Source: Flavobacteriales bacterium UBA1820 (lineage in GTDB: Bacteria > Bacteroidota > Bacteroidia > Flavobacteriales > UBA1820). From it: a stretch of 16,663 nucleotides of DNA. Position 1 is the first letter of the stretch; each line of letters begins with the position of its first letter. The notes beneath the pieces are model-generated. The model had not been told where the DNA came from. It ran no database searches and was given only the letters and a program-made list of their open reading frames with translations. Made by a program: the position numbers and the translations under genes. Location: contig DCEW01000044.1 in the NCBI GenBank assembly GCA_002314265.1, positions 4,211 to 20,873 of the forward strand, read 5' to 3'. Shown piece after piece: positions 5,459-12,541 of this stretch.

Positions 5459-7825
5459 TCAGAACCGGATGTCCACCCCGAGCATGAAGTTGGTCCCTGC
5501 CTGAGGGAAGTAGTAGGCGTCCGTGCCATAAATGGCTCCGTTGGAGATGTACATCGCGTTAAAGACGTTGTTGAGCTGTCCGCGGACGGTGAAGGCCGGC
5601 AGATACCGGCTCTTGGGCACGTTGTAATTGATGGCCAGATCGCTCACGAAATATCCGTCGAGTTTCGACTCGGGGATGTTGTTGTTGCTCATGTACTGCT
5701 TGCCTACGTAGCGGCTGGAAAAGGCAACGCTCATGGCTTCCAGCGGACGGAAGGTCAGCAGGTTGTTGAAGAGAATGCCCGGCGAGTAGGAGATCTTGGT
5801 GTCCTTGCGGGTGCCGTCGGAGAGTTCGAGCCCCTTGATGACGTTGTCCGAGAAGGTGGCGTTCAGGCTCCAGGTAAACCATTTGACGGGGCGGTATTCG
5901 GCCTGGAGTTCGATACCCAGGCGGTAGCTCTTGTCCACGTTCATCTGAATGGCGTAACTGCCGTCGTTCAGTTCTCCGGTGGGCACGAGTTGGTCGAGGT
6001 AGTTCATGTAGTACACGTTAGCCGAAGCATCGAAACGGGAGGAGGTAAAGCCGTATCCCAGTTCGAAATCGTCGAGGTATTCGGGGCGCGGCGTTACCGG
6101 CGAGTCGGTAAAGTCGGCCCGGGTAGGTTCTTTCGAAGCGCGGGCATAGCTGGCATATACGCGGTGAGCGGCCGAAATCCGGTAGCTTACCCCGGCCTTG
6201 GGGTTGAAGAAGGAGTAGTCCCGGGTGATGTTTACCGGCACGTCTTCATCCTCCATGCCCCGCATCTTGAGGGTTACGTTGCGGTACTGCAGGTCGGCGT
6301 AGATCGAGAGACCCTCCACCGGACGGTATTCGGCCTTGAGGAAGACATTGCCGTCGTTCTTGTCGGTGTGGTTGTCGTAGTAATGCTGGTCTTTCGGGGC
6401 ATTGGGCGTGTACTGTGCCCAGATGACTTCGCCGTAGTGGTCGCCCTCGTAGCGGTTGTACGCTCCGGAGAGGGTGGCGGTGATCTTCTTGCGGTCGTAG
6501 GTAAGGCGGGCCGTGGCTCCGTAGAAGTGGTTGTAGAGCCACTTGCGGTTGATCAGGTCGCAGGTCTCGATCGTCTGGTCGCCCACGGTGATCGGGCCTA
6601 TCTTGTAGCGGGCCATGTCGGCATCCTGCTTGTAGGATTCGTAGTATCCGCGCCCGAAGGTGTAGTGCAGGGTCATGCCGGCTTCAAAATCGCCCATGCG
6701 GCGATTGAAGATAGCCTGGAGGTGATCCTGCCAGTAATTGTCCGTTTCGTCGTCGTAATAGCCGATGACTTTTTCCCAGTTCTCGTCGTAGATGGCGCCG
6801 CAGGAGTTGAAGCGCCGGTTGGTCTTCATCGTTTCGGCATCCACACCGTTCCAGGCTTGATACGTGGTCTGTTTTCCGCCGAAGCCCAGTACTTTGATGG
6901 TCGTCCGGTTGTCGTAGTATCCGCCCGAGAGGAAATACGAACTCATGTCCGAGGAAGCCCGGTCGATGTACCCGTCGGAGTAGGCGCGGGAGAAGCGTCC
7001 CGAGAGTTCGTAGTGATCGTTGAGCAGTCCCGAGGTGAAGGCTGCCGAAAATTTCTGTGCGCCGAACGAACCGACGTTGTAGCTCAGGTCTGCGCCGGCT
7101 TTGTCCGAGGGCAGGGAAGTGCGGATGTTCACGCTTCCGCCGAAGGCGGCCGCACCGTTGGTCGAGGTGCCGGCCCCGCGCTGGATCTGGATGTCGTTGG
7201 CCGAAGCGGCGATGTTGGGCAGGTTGACCCAAAAGACGGATTGCGACTCGGCGTCGTTGAGCGGTACGTCGTTGATGGTTACGTTCACCCGCGTGGCGTC
7301 ACTGCCTCGGATGCGCATGTAGGAATATCCGTATCCTGTTCCGTCGTCCGAGGTGAAGACCAGCGAGGGAGTCCCGCCCAAGAGGAAGGGGATGTTCTGC
7401 CCGTAGTTGTTGCGTTGCAACTCTTCGGACGAGACGACCGTCTGGGCAAAGGGGTCTTCTTCGCCGGCTCGGGTGGCCGAAATGACGACTTCGTCCATGA
7501 GTACGACGTTTTCCTTGAGTTCAAAATTTTCGGTCTCGATGCCCGAAACGGTCAGAAAACGTTTTTCCGGTTGGTAAACCACGTGGGTGGCTTCTACCGA
7601 GGCATTGCCCGAGGGGATGTCCCGGAGTTGGTAATACCCGTCCATGTCGCTTTGGGTGGCACGTACGAGCGATTTTTGCCGCAGGGTGATGTTGGCGCCC
7701 GGGATGGGCTCTCCCTGCGAGTCGGTAACGCGGCCCTTTACCGTGTTTTGCGCCTGGAGCGCAGAGAAGGAAACTGTGGTGAGAAAAAGCGCCGAGAGTG
7801 CAGCGCGTCGAAAAACATAAGCCAT
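5459..7825 (-). CDS. TonB-dependent outer-membrane receptor under TPP riboswitch control (candidate thiamine uptake)
   Basis: 788 residues. A signal peptide covers about residues 1-25 (FRRAALSALFLTTVSFSALQA, cut before Gln26). A CarboxypepD-regulatory-like beta domain follows (VKGRVTDSQGEPIPGANITL, about 28-105), then a TonB-box-like DEVVISAT at 111-118. The plug domain (about 120-240) contains YMRIRGSDATRVNVTINDVP and GAAAFGGSVNIRT, and a beta-barrel runs to a terminal Phe (MLGVDIRF), the usual OMP assembly signal. The protein should move a scarce ligand across the outer membrane using TonB energy. The ligand is suggested by the TPP riboswitch in its leader: thiamine or a thiamine precursor. 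That assignment follows from known riboswitch-linked receptors in Bacteroidota, not from the receptor sequence itself. No SusD-like partner is adjacent, which argues against a glycan system. Confidence 0.92.
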   Translation of the reverse strand: MAYVFRRAALSALFLTTVSFSALQAQNTVKGRVTDSQGEPIPGANITLRQKSLVRATQSDMDGYYQLRDIPSGNASVEATHVVYQPEKRFLTVSGIETENFELKENVVLMDEVVISATRAGEEDPFAQTVVSSEELQRNNYGQNIPFLLGGTPSLVFTSDDGTGYGYSYMRIRGSDATRVNVTINDVPLNDAESQSVFWVNLPNIAASANDIQIQRGAGTSTNGAAAFGGSVNIRTSLPSDKAGADLSYNVGSFGAQKFSAAFTSGLLNDHYELSGRFSRAYSDGYIDRASSDMSSYFLSGGYYDNRTTIKVLGFGGKQTTYQAWNGVDAETMKTNRRFNSCGAIYDENWEKVIGYYDDETDNYWQDHLQAIFNRRMGDFEAGMTLHYTFGRGYYESYKQDADMARYKIGPITVGDQTIETCDLINRKWLYNHFYGATARLTYDRKKITATLSGAYNRYEGDHYGEVIWAQYTPNAPKDQHYYDNHTDKNDGNVFLKAEYRPVEGLSIYADLQYRNVTLKMRGMEDEDVPVNITRDYSFFNPKAGVSYRISAAHRVYASYARASKEPTRADFTDSPVTPRPEYLDDFELGYGFTSSRFDASANVYYMNYLDQLVPTGELNDGSYAIQMNVDKSYRLGIELQAEYRPVKWFTWSLNATFSDNVIKGLELSDGTRKDTKISYSPGILFNNLLTFRPLEAMSVAFSSRYVGKQYMSNNNIPESKLDGYFVSDLAINYNVPKSRYLPAFTVRGQLNNVFNAMYISNGAIYGTDAYYFPQAGTNFMLGVDIRF

Positions 7826-7860
7826 TGCTTTAGCGTGTTTTTAAGTGAAACAAAAGCAAG

Positions 7861-7887
7861 GGCGTACCTTCGTGCGACCCGAAGGCC
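7861..7887 (-). promoter_or_regulatory. Hairpin between riboswitch and receptor start (possible expression platform)
   Basis: On the minus strand CCTTCG (7880-7885) pairs with CGAAGG (7867-7872) over a seven-base loop, and flanking GG/CC pairs can extend it. It is followed by a T-rich but interrupted run (CTTGCTTTTGTTT). It could act as a weak intrinsic terminator controlled by the aptamer. The broken T-run leaves translational control as an alternative. Confidence 0.45.
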
Positions 7888-7919
7888 GACACGTGAACAA
7901 TAAAAGTGAGAGGTCGAAA

Positions 7920-7998
7920 AATTTGTCCCTCCGCCGGCATTACCCGGTTCAGGTTCAAAGGGTATGATCTCAGCCGTTTATTGTGGCACCCCTAAATT
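7920..7998 (-). promoter_or_regulatory. Thiamine pyrophosphate (TPP) riboswitch
   Basis: The minus strand carries the conserved THI-box elements in order: GGGGTGCC (7985-7992), GGCTGAGA with the invariant CTGAGA at 7968-7973, ACCCTTTGAACCTGA, then CCGGGTAATGCCGGCGGAGGGA ending at 7926. A five-pair P1 stem closes it (AATTT at 7994-7998 with AAATT at 7920-7924). The P3 region is short, so this is the minimal class. It binds TPP and normally turns expression off when the vitamin is plentiful. The aptamer begins only three bases after the ribH stop codon and lies about 95 bases ahead of the TonB receptor start. Confidence 0.95.
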
Positions 7999-8001
7999 GA
8001 T

Positions 8002-8514
8002 CTATTTTATCGGTTTATGATTCCAGTTTCGGTACAGATGCCCCATTCGGATGGCATCCACGGCGCATTCCACGCCTTTGTTGCCCAGTCGGCCTCCGCT
8101 TCGTGCGCGGGATTGGTCGATGTGGTTGTCGGTCAGCACGCCGAAGATCACTGGCGGAAGGCCTTGTTCCCCGGCCCGTACGTTGAGCGATCCGATGCCT
8201 TGCGCTACGGCCGAACAGATGTATTCGAAATGCGGGGTTTCTCCCCGGATGACGCTTCCCAGCACGATCAGCGCGTCGTACTGCCCGGATGTTTGCAGGG
8301 CAGAGGCGGCGTAGATCAACTCGAAACTGCCGGGTACCTCCCAGCGGCGGATGTCTGCCTCGGCTACCCCCAGTTCGCACAGCGTTTCAAACGCTCCGCG
8401 GTACAGGTTTTCGGTGATCTCGCTGTTCCAGCCGGATACCGCAATGCCTATGCGCAGGCCGGCTCCGTGGGGAACCTTGGTGGGATCGTAAGCGGAAAGA
8501 TCGGTCGTGGACAC
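8002..8514 (-). CDS. ribH: 6,7-dimethyl-8-ribityllumazine synthase
   Basis: 170 residues. Lumazine synthase condenses 5-amino-6-ribitylamino-uracil with 3,4-dihydroxy-2-butanone-4-phosphate, the penultimate step of riboflavin synthesis; the enzyme forms pentamers or 60-mers. Visible motifs are GIAVSGWNSEITENLYRGA (substrate-binding aromatic Trp29), RWEVPGSFEL (58-66), LGSVIRGETPHFEYIC with the catalytic His95, and PPVIFGVLTDNHIDQS. The final part, NKGVECAVDAIRM, also fits. The first ~15 residues are extra compared with the core family. The gene follows the TPR membrane protein by 30 bases and probably shares its promoter at 9313-9343. Its stop is three bases from the TPP riboswitch; no FMN riboswitch is seen here. 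Confidence 0.96.
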   Translation of the reverse strand: MSTTDLSAYDPTKVPHGAGLRIGIAVSGWNSEITENLYRGAFETLCELGVAEADIRRWEVPGSFELIYAASALQTSGQYDALIVLGSVIRGETPHFEYICSAVAQGIGSLNVRAGEQGLPPVIFGVLTDNHIDQSRARSGGRLGNKGVECAVDAIRMGHLYRNWNHKPIK

Positions 8515-8544
8515 GCTCGGGAGGGTATCGGAAAGGAGAACGAT

Positions 8545-9270
8545 TTACTTGAAATTCTTGGCCGCGCCGGCAGCGAATTCGATGTACTTGTCCACCGAGG
8601 CTGCCTGAGCCGATTCGGGATAGTTGTCCTTGATGGCGCGGAAGTGTTTCTCGGCTACCGAGTATTTCTTGAGGTAGATCGCCGTATTGCCGGCCTTCAT
8701 CAGGTAGAAGGGAGCGGTAAAACTGTTGTCGCGTTTGGCGGCGGCTTTTTCGTAATACTTCAGCGCTTCTTCCGGACGGTCCAGTTGGGCGTAGCAGTCG
8801 CCGATCATTCCCAGGGCTTCGGCGGGCGTTACTTCATCCTTGCCGACGTATTTTTCCAGGTACGAGATGGCTTGTTCGTATTGTCCCAGCCGGTAATAGG
8901 CGGCACCGGCCAGGTATTTGGCTACGTTGCCGGCCTCGGTGGAGGAGTAGCGGTCGGCGATCTTGACCAGTCCGGGGTTGGCCGGAGTGCCGTCCAGCGC
9001 CAGGCGCAGCGAGTCCATTTCATAGGCTTGCTGGGCAAAGGTGAGCTCTTCGGTGGCTTCGGCCTGCGAAGGTTTGGCCACCCACGTGTGGTAGCCGTAT
9101 CCGCCCAGTACCAATACGACCAGGATGAGGACGACGTAGGTCAGTTGTTTCTTGTATTTTTCGAGGAAGGTTTCGAAACGGCCGGCGCCTTTGTCCAAGC
9201 GGTGGACGATTTTTTCGGCGGCATCCGTTTTCTGGGTCTTCGTGCTCTTGGGTCTTTGATAGGTTGCCAT
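8545..9270 (-). CDS. Membrane-anchored tetratricopeptide repeat protein
   Basis: 241 residues. A basic, polar N-terminus (1-42) precedes one transmembrane helix (about 44-60, TYVVLILVVLVLGGYGY), and the rest should face the periplasm. TPR-like repeats are visible in the C-terminal half: AKYLAGAAYYRLGQYEQAISYLEKY, ALGMIGDCYAQLDRPEEALKYYEKA and MKAGNTAIYLKKYSVAEKHF. The layout (short cytoplasmic tail, one helix, periplasmic TPRs) resembles YfgM-like or Bacteroidota TPR proteins found next to ribH, but no enzymatic function can be assigned. A protein-interaction scaffold at the envelope is the sensible reading. It is the first gene after a near-consensus promoter, with a leader of about 36 bases; ribH follows after 30 bases. 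Confidence 0.85.
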   Translation of the reverse strand: MATYQRPKSTKTQKTDAAEKIVHRLDKGAGRFETFLEKYKKQLTYVVLILVVLVLGGYGYHTWVAKPSQAEATEELTFAQQAYEMDSLRLALDGTPANPGLVKIADRYSSTEAGNVAKYLAGAAYYRLGQYEQAISYLEKYVGKDEVTPAEALGMIGDCYAQLDRPEEALKYYEKAAAKRDNSFTAPFYLMKAGNTAIYLKKYSVAEKHFRAIKDNYPESAQAASVDKYIEFAAGAAKNFK

Positions 9271-9312
9271 ATCGGTAGGCGAGTGTTAGGTTCTTTTTTT
9301 CTTTAACAGGTG

Positions 9313-9343
9313 CAAAAGTAATACAACTTTGCGAATTACGAAA
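9313..9343 (-). promoter_or_regulatory. Bacteroidota-type promoter for the TPR protein-ribH unit
   Basis: Minus-strand TACTTTTG (9313-9320) matches TAnnTTTG perfectly. A near -33 box TTTC (9340-9343; consensus TTTG) lies exactly 19 bases upstream. This is the best promoter in the window. The predicted start site is near 9307, giving a leader of about 36 bases before the ATG at 9268-9270. Confidence 0.75.
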
Positions 9344-9373
9344 TATTTTTCGCCGGGAAAACAGCGGGTGGGG

Positions 9374-10576
9374 TTACAAGTCGTCCACGATGATCAGTTC
9401 GGGCTTTTCCCGGGTCTGTTCCTCGGTGATGGGGGTGATGTTTTCGGTGGTGATGTTCAGGATCTTGGTATCGCTCTTCAGGCCGATGTACAGCGAGGGT
9501 TCCTTTCCTCCGCTGGAAATGACGGCTTGTCCATGCGAATAGCTGTCGCCCCGGTAGAGGCTCTCCCCCCGGCGGACGAAACGGGAGGTCATGCGAAATT
9601 CGCCTTCGACTTTCTTCAGGCGGAACTTGTCAAACTCCCGGTCGCTGATGTTGAGAATGTTGAGGTAGGGAAGCGCCTGTTCGGGCAGCCTTTTTCCGAA
9701 GGGAATGTTCACATAGATGGCCATGATGGCCTCGGCACGGCGGATGCTGTACGTCTGGCTGTCCACGTACAGGACGAACTGTTGTCCCAGGCGGAACATT
9801 CCCAGAAAGCGAATGATCTCGAAGTACGTGACCACGATCTCATCGTTCATCTGTCCGAGGTATTCCCATTTGCTGTCCTTCTCGCGGAGGATCTTGCGGA
9901 TCATGCCTTCGGAGACCGTCAGCCCGATGATGTTGACCGTAGGGTCGAGGTTGCGCAGGGTATCGACCTGCTGCATCCGTTGGTAGGCCTGTCGGTCGAA
10001 ATACACTTTCGTCTTCAGGCGGCGGGTCATGTCTTTCTGGCGGTGCCCCGGGTCGTAGGTATCCACCAGGTTTTCCTGGTAGGCCAGGATCTTGTCCGAG
10101 GAGGAGAACGACGTATTGGTCTGCACGCGGTACACGGCCTCGATCTGGGCGAAGTCTTCCTCCATCCGGGCGCGGATGCGGTCCAGAATGTCGCCCACCT
10201 GTACCTTGTAGCGGCGTTTGGCTTTGGCCGAGACCACCGGGCCGGTCAGCTCGATGATGTTTTGCCGCAACAGCGCCTCGATGCGAACAGTATCGGGCGA
10301 AGGAGCGATCGGGTAGTACTGTGTGTGGTAGCCCACGAACGAGATTACGAGGGTATCGGGCAGCAACGTATCCTTTATCCGGAGGGTAAACGAACCGTCG
10401 CTCGCCCCTTGGGTGCCCTTGTCCGGATGGCCTTTCAGGTACACCGAGGCGTAAGGGACGCGTTGGGTCGAGTCCTGCACGAAGCCTTCCACGATGGTCT
10501 GTTGGGCCGAGAGGGGAGAGAAGGCCAGGCAAGCGGCGATCCACAGGGCGGCAGGTATTCTCATCATCTTTTTCAT
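9374..10576 (-). CDS. Uncharacterised secreted protein with carboxypeptidase-regulatory-like domain
   Basis: 400 residues. The chosen start ATG (10574-10576) opens a clear signal peptide (MKKMMRIPAALWIAACLAFS, cut near Ala24). The longer frame upstream overlaps the preceding gene and encodes a basic, non-signal stretch, so it was discarded. After the signal, VEGFVQDSTQRVPYASVYLKG and SFVGYHTQYYP form a CarboxypepD_reg-like beta-sandwich (about 28-110), the kind found at the N-terminus of many Bacteroidota envelope proteins. The remaining ~290 residues are mixed helix and strand (for example VQVGDILDRIRARMEEDF and YLNILNISDREFDKFRLKKV) and I do not recognise them. No TonB plug or outer-membrane barrel ending is seen. 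It follows the S4 protein gene by 16 bases, so the two are probably cotranscribed. An envelope role is inferred; the function is unknown. Confidence 0.75.
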   Translation of the reverse strand: MKKMMRIPAALWIAACLAFSPLSAQQTIVEGFVQDSTQRVPYASVYLKGHPDKGTQGASDGSFTLRIKDTLLPDTLVISFVGYHTQYYPIAPSPDTVRIEALLRQNIIELTGPVVSAKAKRRYKVQVGDILDRIRARMEEDFAQIEAVYRVQTNTSFSSSDKILAYQENLVDTYDPGHRQKDMTRRLKTKVYFDRQAYQRMQQVDTLRNLDPTVNIIGLTVSEGMIRKILREKDSKWEYLGQMNDEIVVTYFEIIRFLGMFRLGQQFVLYVDSQTYSIRRAEAIMAIYVNIPFGKRLPEQALPYLNILNISDREFDKFRLKKVEGEFRMTSRFVRRGESLYRGDSYSHGQAVISSGGKEPSLYIGLKSDTKILNITTENITPITEEQTREKPELIIVDDL

Positions 10577-10592
10577 TGCTGATCTTGTTTTA

Positions 10593-11030
10593 TTACGAGG
10601 ACTCGTCCGCTTCGTCCACATCGTCCGGGGTATCCGGATCGTCCTCGTCGAAAAGATCGATCCAGTCTTCGGTAAATTCTTCCATGTCCCGGCGGTCTTT
10701 TTTCGTCGGTCGGCCTTCGTGATAGGCATTTACATAGACGGTTCGGGAGAGGCGCATCCGTTCCATCCGTTCGATTTCCTCGGGCGGGGTGATGTTTTTC
10801 AGGTACAGCGGGACGAGTTTGGCGCCTACGCGGCTTTTGGGGAGGTCCAGTACCAGAAATTCGAAAAATACCTGATTGCGCCGCAGGCGGATTTTGTTGC
10901 CCGGATGGACCTCGCGGGCGGCTTTTACAACTGCCCCGTCCACCTGTACCTGGTTTTTCCGGCAGGCTTCCGCCGCCAGGGAGCGCGTTTTGAACAGGCG
11001 CACCTGCCAAAGGAATTTGTCGGCTCTCAT
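10593..11030 (-). CDS. S4-domain RNA-binding protein, Hsp15-like
   Basis: 145 residues. The N-terminal ~60 residues are an S4 fold: MRADKFLWQVRLFKTRSLAAEACRKNQVQVDG followed by VHPGNKIRLRRNQ. After it comes the Hsp15-type region ending in the basic GRPTKKDRR at about 110-118. Hsp15/HslR-type proteins bind free 50S subunits carrying stalled nascent chains. The start is the ATG at 11028-11030. An in-frame GTG at 11147 would add 39 residues, but that region lacks family similarity and begins at the predicted transcription start. An unusual acidic tail (from about 119, rich in Asp/Glu: DLFDEDDPDTPDDVDEAD) follows the basic motif. The gene has its own -7 element and a leader of about 118 bases. 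Confidence 0.85.
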   Translation of the reverse strand: MRADKFLWQVRLFKTRSLAAEACRKNQVQVDGAVVKAAREVHPGNKIRLRRNQVFFEFLVLDLPKSRVGAKLVPLYLKNITPPEEIERMERMRLSRTVYVNAYHEGRPTKKDRRDMEEFTEDWIDLFDEDDPDTPDDVDEADESS

Positions 11031-11148
11031 CGTCGTTCGTTTTTTTCCATGCGGTGGAAAAGATACGGCGCGGCGAGCATTCGGGTGTCGGAGAACCGTC
11101 GGTTTCTCCCTTTTCGGGCCGCGATCGCCAGGTCGCACTTTGTCCACC
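11031..11148 (-). other. Untranslated leader of the S4-domain gene
   Basis: About 118 bases between the predicted start site and the ATG. Apart from an imperfect stem (GAGAA...TTCTC with CCG/CGG inside, 11091-11108) I see no known RNA motif or small ORF of note. The leader is long for this phylum. Confidence 0.4.
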
Positions 11149-11154
11149 TTAATT

Positions 11155-11162
11155 CAAAGGTA
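11155..11162 (-). promoter_or_regulatory. -7 promoter element for the S4 protein gene
   Basis: Minus-strand TACCTTTG is a perfect TAnnTTTG match, located just after the decarboxylase operon terminator. The -33 region shows no TTTG at 19-21 bases. Confidence 0.6.
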
Positions 11163-11225
11163 AGCAATTTCTCTGTGGAAGCGTTCTTAATGAAAAGATA
11201 AAAAGCAAAGAGTTCGCCGGTAGAC

Positions 11226-11257
11226 AAAAAAGCCGCGCTCCCGAAAGGGAGCGCGGC
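11226..11257 (-). terminator. Intrinsic terminator of the methylmalonyl-CoA decarboxylase operon
   Basis: On the minus strand GCCGCGCTCCC and GGGAGCGCGGC form a perfect 11-bp stem (11232-11257) with a TTTC loop, followed directly by six Ts (11226-11231). It lies 29 bases after the stop codon of the sodium-pump beta subunit and cleanly ends that operon. Confidence 0.95.
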
Positions 11258-11286
11258 GTTATGGATCGGGAGAGCCCGTCCGGAAC

Positions 11287-12537
11287 TTATCGCAGGAAAC
11301 TCAGCAGTACGCCGGCTGCGATGGCCGAACCGATCACACCGGCTACGTTCGGAGCCATGGCGTGCATCAGCAGGTGGTTTTTGGGGTCCACCTTGAGGCC
11401 TTCCATTTCCGATACGCGGGCAGCCATCGGCACAGCCGATACACCGGCCGAACCGATGAGCGGGTTGATCTTGTTCTCTTTCTTGAGGAACAGGTTCATC
11501 AAGCGGGCGAAGAGCAGTCCAGCGGCCGTAGCGATCGCGAAGGCTACCACTCCCAGGAAGAAGATCTTCAGGGATTTCTCGGTCAGGAATACCGAAGCCT
11601 GCGTGGAAGCACCCACCGTCAGTCCCAGGATAACGACCACGATGCTGTTCATCGAGTTGGCTGCCGTGTCGGCCAGGCGTTTGGTTACGCCCGACTCCTT
11701 CAGCAGGTTACCCAGGAACAGGGTGCCCAGCAGCGGAATGGCATCCGGTGCTACGAAAGCGCACAGAATAAAGCCGATGATGGGGAACATGATCTTCTCC
11801 TTCTGGGTTACGATACGAGCCGGTTTCATGCGGATGGCGCGTTCGTGCTTGGGAACCAGCAGGCGCATCAGCGGAGGTTGGATCACCGGAACCAAGGCCA
11901 TGTACGAGTAGGCGGCAATGGCGATGGCACCCATGTAGTCCGGGTTGAGGATGCTGGTTACGTAGATGGCTGTCGGGCCGTCCGCACCGCCGATGATGGC
12001 GATCGAGCCGGCTTCCTTGGCATCAAAGCCCAGGGCGATGGCGGCTGCGAAAGTCCCGAAGATACCGATCTGAGCGGCGGCTCCCAAAAGCATCAGTTTG
12101 GGGTTGGCGATCAGGTTGGAGAAGTCGGTCATCGCGCCGATGCCCAGGAAGACCAGCGGCGGGTAAATGCCCAGTTTGACACCTTGGTACAGGTAGTACA
12201 TCACCGAGCCTTCTTCCTGCGCGTACACGCCGATGTGTTCCGCTCCGGGAATGTTGCCCAGGATTACACCGAAACCGATGGGAACCAGCAGCAGGGGTTC
12301 GAATCCCCAGAAGATGGCCAGCATGATGTAGGCAAAGCCGATGACGATCATGATGAGGTTTCGGTAGTCGATGTTGGCGAACGAGGTGGATTTCAGGAAG
12401 TTCTGAAGTCCGTCCAGCGTTTCGTAGAAGATGTTTCCGCTGGAAGCGGCTGCCTCGGGAACAAACGTTCCCTCGGCCAGGGCCGATACCAGTCCGAAAG
12501 TCGCCAGAGTGATCAGTACGATCAGAAAACGTCTCAT
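11287..12537 (-). CDS. mmdB: Na+-translocating decarboxylase beta subunit (OadB/MmdB family)
   Basis: 416 residues, a polytopic inner-membrane protein. This subunit decarboxylates carboxybiotin and couples the reaction to Na+ export. The family signature IIGGADGPTAIY is at 181-192; Asp186 corresponds to the Na+-linked Asp203 of Klebsiella OadB. The second signature, NPLIGSAGVSAVPMAARVS, is at 358-376, with Asn358 and Ser367 spaced like Asn373 and Ser382. A hydrophobic first segment (1-21) resembles a signal anchor. The gene begins four bases after the biotin carrier stop and is last in the operon. Sequence alone cannot separate oxaloacetate from methylmalonyl-CoA decarboxylases; the substrate is inferred from mmdA and mce next door. 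Confidence 0.93.
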   Translation of the reverse strand: MRRFLIVLITLATFGLVSALAEGTFVPEAAASSGNIFYETLDGLQNFLKSTSFANIDYRNLIMIVIGFAYIMLAIFWGFEPLLLVPIGFGVILGNIPGAEHIGVYAQEEGSVMYYLYQGVKLGIYPPLVFLGIGAMTDFSNLIANPKLMLLGAAAQIGIFGTFAAAIALGFDAKEAGSIAIIGGADGPTAIYVTSILNPDYMGAIAIAAYSYMALVPVIQPPLMRLLVPKHERAIRMKPARIVTQKEKIMFPIIGFILCAFVAPDAIPLLGTLFLGNLLKESGVTKRLADTAANSMNSIVVVILGLTVGASTQASVFLTEKSLKIFFLGVVAFAIATAAGLLFARLMNLFLKKENKINPLIGSAGVSAVPMAARVSEMEGLKVDPKNHLLMHAMAPNVAGVIGSAIAAGVLLSFLR

Positions 12538-12541
12538 GTTC

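Noticed and set aside
5207..7903. An 898-codon open frame on the + strand opposite the TonB receptor.
   Set aside because: It is antisense to a gene with clear domains, a signal peptide and a riboswitch leader. Its translation is low-complexity, rich in Val/Gly/His and resembles no family; it is a by-product of GC-biased codon usage.
8017..9306. A 429-codon + strand open frame opposite ribH and the TPR protein.
   Set aside because: It overlaps two well-supported minus-strand genes and has no recognisable domain or promoter.
10577..10729. Longer start for the secreted protein, inside the S4 gene.
   Set aside because: It overlaps the upstream gene by more than 130 bases and would bury the clear signal peptide that begins at 10576.
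11031..11147. N-terminal extension of the S4 protein from a GTG at 11147.
   Set aside because: The 39 extra residues lack similarity to the family and start at about the predicted transcription start; the ATG at 11028-11030 begins right at the S4 domain.
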